Below, piece after piece: positions 25,301 to 37,300 of a stretch of 64,000 nucleotides of DNA (position 1 is its first letter; every line of letters starts with the position of its first letter). The position numbers were made by a program, and so were the translations under genes. Location: assembly GCF_004193775.1 (NCBI RefSeq), contig NC_041011.1, forward strand, positions 13,448,968 through 13,512,967, read 5' to 3'. The stretch comes from Glycine soja (taxonomy: Eukaryota > Streptophyta > Magnoliopsida > Fabales > Fabaceae). The notes beneath the pieces were generated by a model. The model was not told where the DNA came from and made no database searches. It saw only the letters and a list, made by a program, of their open reading frames with translations.

Positions 25301-28300
25301 AAACTCCCTCATCGTGTCATAAGCGCTTTTTGCAGAATAATGACCACTAGAATCTGCCTCCCACACCCACGCGTCTTCTCTTTGAGGATAAATCTGCATA
25401 CTGTCCACATCATTCAGAAATGAGATTGCCATACCTACCTCGTTATCAAACAGCGGTCTCCTCCAAGAGAACTCCCATTCCCACCCCGAATCCTTGCACA
25501 CCCTCATCTGCTGAACATTATGATTTTGCTGATTAGAAATGAGGTACAGCCGTGGATATTTAGCTGCTAGTGCTCCTCCTCCCCCCATCCAATCATCCTC
25601 CCAAAATTTAATTCTATCGCCACGACCCACCTTCCACACTATGCTCCTTGCCAAAGCCTCCCCATGATCCGGATGATGTAGGGCCAGCTTTAAATCTTTC
25701 CACCAAGTAGATTCTTTATTATTCCTAGATGCCTCGTGCAAGCTCCTCCACCCTCCATACTTGGACTCCAATACTCTAACCCATAGGGCGCCTTGTTGCT
25801 GAAATAAATTCCACTTCCATTTTGCAAGCAATGCAATGTTGAAAGTGTTCACATCCTTGATTCCTAGCCCTCCTTTTTCTTTTGGGCGGCACACTGTGTC
25901 CCATTTTACCCAAGCTATCTTGTTATGATCCTCAGCGCCTCCCCATAGGAATTGTCTCTGTAAACGAACCAGCTTATTCACCACCACTTTGGGAACCCTG
26001 AAAAATGAAAAGAAATATATAGGAATGGATGTTAAGACAGATTTTATGAGAGTCACTCTCCCCCCAAAAGAGATGTATCTTTGCTTCCATCTCGCTAATT
26101 TTCTCTCACACTTAATAAGTAGAGGATCCCACGTAGTGCTCCTTCTTGGATTTGCACCAATAGGAATGCCAAGGTAGGTAAAAGGAAAGGACAGCAAGCC
26201 ACAGTTGAGATAATTTGCTGCTTCAAGTTTCCACTGCTCAGTCATTCCAAATGCGCCGAATTTGCTTTTTGCGAAATTAATTTTAAGACCCGAGACAAGT
26301 TCAAAAGCCCTCAATATTGCTTTGATTGCTTTTACGTTCAACATAGTAGCCTCCCCAAAAAATATTGTGTCATCTGCGTACTGAAGGATGCTGACGTCCA
26401 CATTATTTGAGCCCACTTTGAATCCCCTATACAGATTTCTTCCCATAGCTGCCTTTAGTAACCCATTTAAAGCCTCAGCCACAATGTTAAATAACAAGGG
26501 TGCTAATGGATCCCCTTGCCGTAAACCTCTTTGCGGGGTGAACTCATATGAGGGACTACCATTCACCAGAACTGAGATAGAGGCAGATTTTAAGCAACCC
26601 TCGATCCACTTAATCCATTTGAGGCCAAAACCCATTCTTCTCAGCATATACAATAGGAAATCCCATGCCACTGAGTCGTAAGCCTTCTCATAATCAACTT
26701 TAAACACAATGCATGGTTTCTGGCCTTTTTTTGCTTCATCAACAACCTCATTTGCTATAACCGCACTGTGTAGTAAGTGCCTACTTTCGATGAAAGCAGT
26801 TTGTCTTTCGTCGATGATCAGAGGCAACACCTTCTTCAGGCGGTTGGCCAGAATCTTTGCCACTATCTTGTAGATGCAACCTATAAGTGAGATAGGTCTG
26901 AAATCATTCAAGGATTGTGGTTCTGGCACCTTAGGAATGAGGGCTATAAATGATGCATTGCAACCCTTTGGGAAACTTCCATTTGTGTAAAATTCATCCA
27001 GGAATCTGAGTATGTCAGGTCTAATTAGATACCAGAACCTTTTGATGAACTTGAAATTAAGACCATCTGGGCCTGGACTTTTTTCGCCCCCGCATTCCCA
27101 CACTGCCCTCCTTACCTCCTCTTCCTTGAAACGCTCCTCCAACATATCATTTTGATGGCTTTCTATGGTCTGAAAAGGTATATCATCCAACCGTGGTCTG
27201 ACTTGATCTGGTTCTTGAAATCTTCGCATGAAAAATGATCTGACTTCCTCTTTGACTCTTGATGGCTCTTCGATCCAAGATCCATTCACCATCACTCCTT
27301 TTAAGCAATTGTTTCTGCGTCTGGCATTCATTACCAAATGAAAATATCTAGTGTTACAATCCCCTTCCCTAATCCATTTAGACCTTGCCTTCTGTCTGAG
27401 TAAAGACTCATGTGATTGAGCTGCACTCCATAAGTCTTCCTGAAGGTGCTTTCTAGTTTCTATTTCAGTGGGGGTTAGAGGTCTATTTGCTGCTTCTGCC
27501 TCCAACATGTTCAAATCTTCCTCAATTTTCTTGAATTTCTTGAAGGTGTCCCCAAATTGTTCCTTATTCCATACCTTTAGCCTTTGCTTCAGTCTTTTAA
27601 TTTTTTCTTTCAACACATACCCACCCCAACCACTTTGCTGAGTACCATTCCATGATTCTTCTACCACCTTCCTGAATGATAAGTCCGATAGCCAGCAATC
27701 AAGGATCCTAAAAGGTTTAGGACCCCAATCAACAAATTTAGATGTGAGCATAATTGGACAGTGGTCAGGAAAATTTCTGTTCAAGGTTTGCTGGGAACTT
27801 GCAGGCCATTTGGTGAGCCATTCGGGGGACACCAGGAATCTGTCCAACTTACTCCTAGCGGTACCATTCGGCCTAAACCAAGTGAACTGATTACCCACCC
27901 ATGGTACTTCCTGGACCTCCAAGTCTCCAATCCACTCATTAAACTCATTTATGTGGCTTTCTCCCCAACCCCTAATGCAATTGCCCACTCTTTCTGACAC
28001 CAATCTGATATTATTAAAATCACCCAGGATACACCAAAGCCCCCCTTGATTCTGAATTTTCAGCTGTTTAATATTTTCCCATAGGACTCTTTTTTGCTGA
28101 ATATCACACGGTGAGTATACTGTAATGATATGAATTGGTTGTGTCTCCTGGTGCCATTTCCCTATCAGCATTATGAAGCCTTGCCCTATGACCTTCCTTT
28201 CTAACTTGAAGCTGTTTTCACTCCATAGGCATAGAATTCCACCTGCTGAATTCGTTGCTTGTTGTGCTTCCCAACTAACGTCGGAATCCCCCCACAAAGC

Positions 28301-31300
28301 TTGGCACATGGATTTATTTATAACTTCCTTTTTTGTCTCTTGTAAGCATATCATATCTATTTTTTGTTTATTGACCAGTCTTCTAATTGCTGGCCACTTG
28401 AGCCCCCTTCCCAACCCTCTAACATTGAATGTGATTATATTCATTGTGAAACTCTCCTGCATCCCAATCTGTGTGCTTCTTCTCGATCTCTTGTCTCCAT
28501 GTCCATTATTTTTGTTGCAGGATCCCCTTGCGAAGACCCACTGGTAACCCCCAATGACTTTACCAACTCCCACATATTTGCTGCCTCCTGCATGTTAGAG
28601 GGAAGAAAATCTGTCTCTGCATGTTGAATTTGTGTTGGTCTAATGTCGTTGTTCTTGGTGCTTACAAGTTGTTCGGGCCCATGGTTGTCTTCAACACCCT
28701 CCACTGGCTGAGATGAGGTTTGATTATTTGGCTCTGGATCCATTTCATCAATTAAATTCAATCCATGTGTAAGGCCCGAAATAGATTTCCTTTTGGAACT
28801 CCTTTTACGTGAATAGACTTGCCATTTGGTTGCTGGTGGGCTTAGGTTCTGTTTTGGGTGAGTAACATGGGGGGTGTGGATAGCGTGATCCAGCCCATCA
28901 GCAAAATCCCCTTCCTGATCACGTGACCCATTTGAATTTGAAATATGAGTCTCCAAAGTCTCATGCTGCCCTTCCTCTTCAAGCTTTCCTCTTCCAGACT
29001 CCAAAACATCCTTTGCGTCAGAGGTTGGAATCCCAGTTGTGCCTGCAGTGCCCTTTTCATGAAAGTCTCCTTGTCGCTCACATGCAAGGTAGGTAACGAC
29101 AGAATCCAATGGGCAAGTACCGCTGTTTGATGGCTGCCCGTTGACCGTTGGAGAGTTTGCACAGCGGATAATAGCTTTATCCTTTGGGGGAACGTTCTGT
29201 TTTTGTCTGCTGGATAAAGAAGCTCTGACGGGATTCTGGGTTCCAGGAAGGGAAGCTTGATCGCCGACCGTCGTCGTGACCGCAGTGGGAGCTCCGTCCA
29301 TCATGTCTTCATGGAGACCCTGCCCTTGCATGCGAAAGTCAGGGCTCGCCGTCGAGGTAAAGCTATATGGGTTCTGCCCCTCGGCGTTTGGCTCTACCGC
29401 CGTGACCTCCACCTCCTTGCCGGCCATCCACTCAATGTTGCTGATCCCGTTTAGCGTTCCGGCTTCACTGTCGTCAGATTCTACTTCTTCAGATGAGCCG
29501 TAGACACTTCCCTTCCGGCCATAGCAATTGTCAAAGCTGTTACCATTTTCTTCCACAACATGCACAGTATACACCTCCCCATGTATATGCACGTTGACTG
29601 CATGTTGTATGTATGGCTGCCGCGGTGTTTTGACGAGAACCCGAACCCTATCCATCCTTCTAACCAACTCGACGGTGTCGTCGACGTCCACCATGTCTCC
29701 TATTGCGGCCACTATCTTTCTGATCTGGTGCGGGTCCCAAGCCGTGAGTGGTAATCCCCAGCAGTAAACCCATGTCAGCCTGTATCCTATGCGCAGCTTA
29801 GGGCTCCATTTCTCCAAAGAATGGAAAGGAGTAGATCCTCCCTCTGTTTCCTCCTGCATCATCAGCTCTGCACCTTCGTCGGAGAGGCCCTGCAACAAGA
29901 CCATGTCGGCACCCATGTATTTTGGCGATATGTCGGCACTGATATCCCAGTATAGGTCATCTTCTACCTTGTCAAACATAGCCAGATTTTTCAATCTTCC
30001 CACCCACGCCTCTTTGGCCCTCTTCATCAACGGTTCTGGGATATCTAGGTACACTGAAGACCACGATGTACCATTATGGCCGCTGACATTACCTGCGATT
30101 CTCCTTAATCCTGGACCAGTGTTATTTCTCGCTACTACCTCCGCATACGACCCATGGTGTGTGGTCGATATAGGCTGTACATAGCGAGGTATTGCTTCTT
30201 CTTTGTGCACGTCCTGCCTCACCTTGTTCGTGACCGAGATTGGCTTCACAACTTTGTTTCTTCCAAATTTTGGAATATTTACGTGCATCTTGAGACCGCC
30301 AAACACGATGTTATCTAGTGTCCACTCCAACTTCTGTGCGTTCTCGACACCTTCAAATCTAACAAAACCGAACCTCCTACCATGCTTGTTTCTGTTCTTA
30401 GCAATAAAGATTTCCCTTACGGCACCAAACACTTTGAAGTGGTACCATAGTTCTTCCTCCGTCGTGTCGTCAGGGAATTGGGTAAAGTAGAACGATGTTA
30501 TGTTTTTTCTGCTCCTCCAATTAGCTCTACCATAGCTCTGTCCTTGCCCTTGCCTGTTCCCGGCATGTCTACGATGAGGATCCTCTCTCACCTTCTCACT
30601 GTTACGCTCTTTGGTTTGGGTCCTATGCTTAACTCTTACCCACCCATTCTCACCTTCTCTCGAGCTCTCTTGGTCTCTCCCACTCTCTTGCTCTCTCTCA
30701 GTCTCTCTCTCTCTCTCTCTCTCTCACTCTCTCTCATGCTCTCTCTCATAACAAGATTGATGTGATTAATCAACTAAATCACTCATGGTTTACCCTATGT
30801 ATGCTTAGAAGATCAGATGCTGTAGACTAATCCCTAGAAAAGTTCACTTTCAAACTTTTGACCTTGATATCATTCATTCAAGAATCTCACATTGGCAAAT
30901 TACAGTGCATTTCCCTCATACTCCTAATTGGATTGACTTTTTGGTGTATTACATTTTGTGCCTAATATCTTAGTTTAGCTGAATGTATCATGTATGTTCT
31001 TTGCAGTGTGAAGATTTGGTTGGCTGACAATGACAAATTGCTGAAATCATCAAAAGTGGATCAAACTTCCTTCTCATTATTGAAGGAGGTACTTGCTATG
31101 TGTATTTTCTGCATCACTTTTCGTTTCTCACTCTTTATTGTGAATAATTCCTTTATGCAACTTTCATTCCAAAATAGGTTATAACTGTCAATGCTGTCCC
31201 AGTTTCTGTACTTTCAGTAACCACGCATGTTCAATACCCTTCCAAGATGCTTTTAGCCACGGGCAAAGTTTCTGGTTCATTTGAAATATGGCTATGTGAC

Positions 31301-34300
31301 ATATCTTCTAGGGAATTTGATAAGCTTGGCTCATATAATGCACATGATTTAGTTGTAAGTTTTTTTTCCCTCTTTATTTTTACTTTTTTGGGCAATAGTT
31401 GGAAAAAAAGGCCATATTCCTATGCTGATTTCTGCATTTTTTTTATTTCTCAAGGTTACAGGTTTGACCTGGGCATTCGGTGGAAGATTTTTGTACAGCT
31501 GTAGCCAGGTTATAATCTTTTCCTTAGGTGATTTGACCATTTTCCTATCAAAGTATGATTGGATTTAACTACATGGCAAAAAAGAAAATCAGTTATGCGG
31601 ACATAAATATGTTGCATAGTCCTTACCAAGTTTCCTCACCATTTGTATCTTCTTTTTTATTTTCTACCAGTTACATTCTTGATTTTCATTTCCATGGTTA
31701 AACTTGATTTGTTAATTGTCTTGATTATGGATTCCAGCTAGGTCCTTGCTGATTAGAAATTAGAAAGATAAAAGGAAAGGGGGTGGTAGAAATACAGAAA
31801 AAGTTTTGAGAGAATTTGGAAAGTTACTTAATTTTTGATTTTGTATTTCTGAACTGATTCCTAAGGTATCTGACTACATAAGTTCCACATATAGCTACAG
31901 AGACATTTGTCAGATTTGTAAGTGTCTGAAGTCTGTACAACAAATTCCAGAACCTTAGAAGTTAGATGTAAGTGTCTGAAGTCTGTTACAACTAACTGTG
32001 GTTAACTAAAACAGCTTTACGAGTGTCATTATGCATAACATGAGCTACACAAAGCTCTTCAACATCATGTAAGATATACTCCATAATTGCCCCCTCAAAC
32101 TCAGGTTGGGTGAACAAGTGCAAGCTTGTCAAACACTATTTGTTTCTCCTGAAGGGACAACAAACGGCAAAGGAGTTAGAGCTTTAGTAGTAAGAATATT
32201 TGCATATTAGTCTGGAGATGGATCATGGTACACTAACATGCTTTTATTTAGTACCTTTCTGCACATAAAAAGTGCCCAATTTTTTATGCTTTGTCCTGGA
32301 GTGAGGAACAAGATTGTGCGAGAGACTGTACTAAGGTTGTCACAGTAGATCTTTGGAGTCTGAAAAAACTCAGAAGAGATTGAATCCATAGGATTTCAGC
32401 TTCAGTACTCAGCCTCAGTGCTGGACTGGGCCACTAAGTTCTGTTTCCTGGGCCACCACAAAATTAAATTGGGGTCAAGATATATACGACATCTTATCAT
32501 TCATCTATATATGAGGCCTAGTTAGCATCACAAAATGCAATAAGAGGTGGCTGTTGAGCAGGAATAATTTGAATTAGTGTTAACCGTTCCGTTGTCTCAG
32601 TATTCTCTTCACTGTTTTTGAGTGTTTGTCCAATATCTGGGACAAAAACTGACCTGCTTTGTTCACTGCAAAGCTAATTTCTAGTCTAGTGATAGTGGCA
32701 TACTGTAGTGTCCCCACTAGGGACCTGTATAAAGTTGGGTCTTCCAACATAACTGGACCCAAAACAGGACAGTTTGTTGTTGCCCACCGTAGGGGTAAAG
32801 ATGCCTTTTGCCTGTCATCTTGGCTTCCACCAGTAAGTCTTGGATATACTTGGATTGGAATAGAAGGAGGGAGCCATCGTGGAGATGCTGAACCTCAATC
32901 CCAAGGAAATAGTTTCGAGAATCCACACACTTGTCCCTTGTGAGAGATGGAGTAACCTAGGAAGACACATCCATTTTATTTGGATTATAAGGTCCAAGTC
33001 TGAGAAATGGAAATCAAGTGCAGCCAAAACACCTTTAAAAATGTGTAATTAGGATATTGATTATAAAGTTTGAAATATGGGGATTGTGATTGAAGGGCAG
33101 AAGAGGGCAGTCTGTTAATAAAATTTCAGTGAGAATTGAGAAAGGCATGGTACTGAAACTGCAAGGGAAGCTTAGCATGAGCCAGGAGTAGGATACCTGT
33201 TTCTACTATAATTATGTGTTTCCTTTTTACTGACTCATTTTGAAGATGAGTGTAGGGACAATTGAGTCTGTACAATTTCCAAAATTGAACGGAATGGGAC
33301 AAAACTCCCCACCCCAATCTGTTTGAATGGCCCGAGTTTAGTGTTAAACTACAATTCAACTGTAGATTTAAACTAAGAAATTAGTTGGAGTGTGTCAGAT
33401 TTGTGTTTTCAAAAGATAAATTTGCATGTGAAAAAATAATAGTAGCCACTAGATGACTCAATGGTGCTCCCCATAAAATCAGTGAAGACTAGTTCAAGAG
33501 GAGCACTATAAACAGTAGTTGAAGCAGTAGAGGGCGGTGTGTGTGACACCCTCTACCCCTCACATATATATTAATAAAGGAATAAAAATTCAAATATTAA
33601 TTAAAAGTATTTTTAAAACATTTTTAAATACAAGCTTTTCAAATGGGTAAAAGGCTCACATTCACTTTCTTCTACATCATATTCAAACTTGTCCAAATAA
33701 ATAATAAAGTCATCTCGACTCAAAGAAAGTCATATAAGTCTCATACAATTAATATAGAACCTATATCCTAATGTCACATCCTATCAGAGCGTGGTGTTCC
33801 CGTGTCCTCTAGCATGAGGTTCTTCATAGTCATCCACCTATTCATCTGCTCCCCCGAACACAAGTTCAAGATCATCACAGGATCCAAACACAACAACACA
33901 CAGGGAGTGAGTTATCACATTCCTAGCTAATAGAGAAACAAGACAATTAAATATACATATTATATAAATGAGATACCACTTGCTTAAACATAGCTCACGT
34001 AACTTCACCACTTCGTCATTCAAAATTCACTTTTTAATTATCAATCACATTACACAAGAATCCCACACTTCGATCAAGATATAATAACACATCAATTAGC
34101 AAGCATATGCAATAGTTATGCTAAGACTCAATTTTATATGCAATGTGGTACCATGTCAGTGAAAAACCACCCTGGGGCGCTTAGGAGTACATAACAAGAC
34201 ACACCACACAATGGGTTTGTCAGGTCACTCTCACTAAGTAAGATCATAGGGAGACCAGTCAGGGTCACGATGTTTTGCGAGAATGCTCCAACCATATGAG

Positions 34301-37300
34301 ATCAGCATAGGCTTAAAGGAGCACTCAAACCCGGTGACCCCCAAGGCCTACACTCCGAAGAGTCCGTCAGGGCCTCTCCCTCCTGATTCAGGTCCAACCC
34401 CTAAAATAATTTTTTTTACATGCAGACACTGCTCATGAATTATACAATACCCACGACCTTACACTCGTGTTTTAAACACGTTCAACACAATTGCGCTACA
34501 ATTTAACACTGGTTCCTAAATAGGAAACCTACATTTTCTCTTTAACACTGCGCATCAACGCTTTTCTCAAGATAACGCTGGTCGGGTATTGTACAATTCA
34601 TAGCTTACAACACAAGTAATTTCACATCAAGTGTTAACTACACACTTATCCACAACTAGAACTCATTCACAATTTCACATCTCATAGTGTCACAATCCAC
34701 CATCACATGTTTACACGTATCTCACAAATTAACACATGTTCAACTTTACACTTATACTCAATCTCAATAACAATATTATAATCTCAAAGCAACATGTTAT
34801 TCTACAATTCATCACATACTCACAATTTGAATTATCATTTCATATCCTCAATATAACAATTTATATAAAAGACTATCACAACATGAGGACTAAAACCCCT
34901 CAAATAATATTACACAATTATATCCAAATCATAGGTCCAAATATACAAATATCAAGAGCACAATTTATCAAGCAATTTTCATCAGGACATCAATATTTTA
35001 TTTATAATCATAAAGGAAAAATTGCAATTTAACAAACATCCCAAAATAAAATCCCAATTTAATCCTCTAAGGATCCCTACACATGTTCTCACTAATCCCC
35101 AACTGTGAATAACTCATCCCTTACCTCTAAGCGGGCTCACGTGTCTTCAGCCAGCGATAGCAACATCTCTAGCGGTTCCCGGAAATTCTTTCAATTATTC
35201 ATCCGACTGCTCCGATAGAATTCCCAAACGTCAGAGAGACGGAGAAGAGATTGAAACCTCCACTTGTACTGTCTTCATACGATTCCTTTTTCTCCCTCCA
35301 CGAATATTATCTCGCAAATCCCAACGGTGGAAGCGTGCGGAATTGAATTTCGAACAACATATCCAAATTTCACAATAATCCAACGGTTAACGAAACCGGG
35401 ATCGTAGTTTTACCAAGACAGCTCTGGATTTCTGCGGGAAAGAAAAAGGCTACAATGCGAAGGGTTTTTCTCTCATTTCAGACATGATATCGAAATTCCC
35501 AACGGTGAGAATGCTCGGAATTGTGTTGCGAACATGATACTCAAATTTCACGACGATCCAACGGTGAACGGATTCGAGATCGTTGTTTTTCTGAGACTGG
35601 TTTGGTGGGCTGCGGGAAAAAGAAAGGGTTTTGAGAGGAGAAGGGGAAAAACGAAAATGAGGCCAAAAGGAGGCAGCTGACTTAACATAACTATTTATAC
35701 CTAGGGTACTCAGCCTATTATTTGCTCTATATTTATTTATTTATTTATTTATTACTAAAAAACTTTTTAAATTTATTTACGAAAAATTGGGATGTTACAA
35801 TGTGCCTTACCAAAACAATATGAAGAACAACAATCATTCGAAGTTTTATTAGGTATTGTCATGTTACAAGTTTTGAGAGTTCTCCATAAGGCATCATGAT
35901 GGGAATGACCTAATATATAATGCCATACGGTATACATGCTTACTTTTCTAGAATTTTAAACTCTCAACTTTTCTAGATCAGAGCAGGATTTCTCAATAGA
36001 GGAGGATAGACTATTAGAGCAAATTATGTAAAATGATAAATTATACCAGATTTCGGTTCCAAGAATACCTAATGTCTTGGGACTAATCTGAAATGTAGTT
36101 TGTAATTCTAGTACCACTGGTACTCAATTAATAGAATATTATTTTTGCAGAAAAAAAAATGGTTTCAACTGGTTAGTTTTCATAATGAAGCAAAAATTTG
36201 GCATCAAGAATGGCTAGTTTTATGTTTAACTTAACTGGAGAGTTTTAAAGCAAGAATAGATAATTAGATTATGCATTAAACTTTTTACAGTCTAAAATAC
36301 AATAATACATTCAGCAAGATGTTGCATGTCCCTCTTTCATTTTTTTTTGTATGGTTGCCAAGATATCTTTTAATTTTTATTGGTGCTTTTGATGTGCATT
36401 GATTAGATGTATTTATGATGGATGAATTGTTGTTTAAATGTTGATAGGATAATTTAGTGCGGAGCTGGATTTTGCATGAGAATCGTCTTGATGAAGTAAC
36501 TCTCGTTTCTGATATGCCTCGTGACAGTTCAATCTGCGTATGTTATTACTATCCTTTTTAGTTTCTATCTCCTTTTCAGTATGATCTTTGTTTTTTTCCT
36601 ACTATATCATGTTTTTTTCCTTGCAGATTTCAAGAGAGGCATTTGATTCATGTTTTGGTGTTGCAGTGTCCCCTGGAAATCTTGTCATTGCTACTGTATG
36701 ATATTTTCTTTCCATTTTAGCTTTTGCATTTGTATATCAATCCTTGAAATATTCATATACTTTAATGCATCAAAATGATGTGGTTCTTAAATACCCAGAT
36801 ATTATGTATTAGAATGCCACATATGTCTAGTAAACTAAAGAAAGGGATAAATTCACAAAGTTTGTCAGTAGTAACTTATTATTTATTCCTTTATTCTGTG
36901 TAGCTAATAGGTGACTTTGTAGTTCACCATTGATTCCTTAACCCTACTTAAGAGAGAGCCTACAATTTATGTTAATCTTAAGTTCCAACCTGCTAAATAT
37001 GCTTAACTTTTTTCAAAGAAGCATTATGTTGAATGGGTTGATTGATAATTGACTAAATAACAAGAAGTGGTGCAGGAGAAACAAATATGTTGCCATTAGC
37101 AATTTCATTTTCAGTTTTAATATCTTTATTTATTATTTATTTTGCTCGGTTTAATCAGTGCTTTGCTGGCTGTTAGCTACGTACACTCACATGAAATTCT
37201 TGTCCTTGCTTTTGCTTTGACCATATATTATCTAATTTCTGATTATTATTGCTTGTTATTGCAGGTTCATTGTCTTGATGTTGAGAAACTGAATCGAATG

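Larger units (their letters stand above)
21221..30762 (-). mobile_element. Full-length L1-type LINE, interrupted by a second LINE
   Basis: Minus-strand non-LTR retrotransposon in intron 6 of the TFIIIC-like gene, antisense to it. From its 5' end it has a short GA-rich leader (30592-30762), ORF1 with an RRM, ORF2 with endonuclease, reverse transcriptase and zinc-binding end, a 3' UTR and a 15-base A tail (21235-21221). A 15-bp target duplication flanks the whole unit. Its 3' UTR is split by the LINE at 21354-24700; without it the element is about 6.2 kb. Both long reading frames are open, so insertion looks recent. Confidence 0.88.

Noticed and set aside
21221..30762. LINE pair moved together as one 3'-transduced unit
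   Set aside because: An internal 11-bp duplication and an internal A tail show that the inner LINE inserted separately after the outer one.
22262..30765. Plus-strand open frames of 60-131 codons across the LINEs
   Set aside because: They are antisense shadows of long minus-strand LINE frames that have clear domains.
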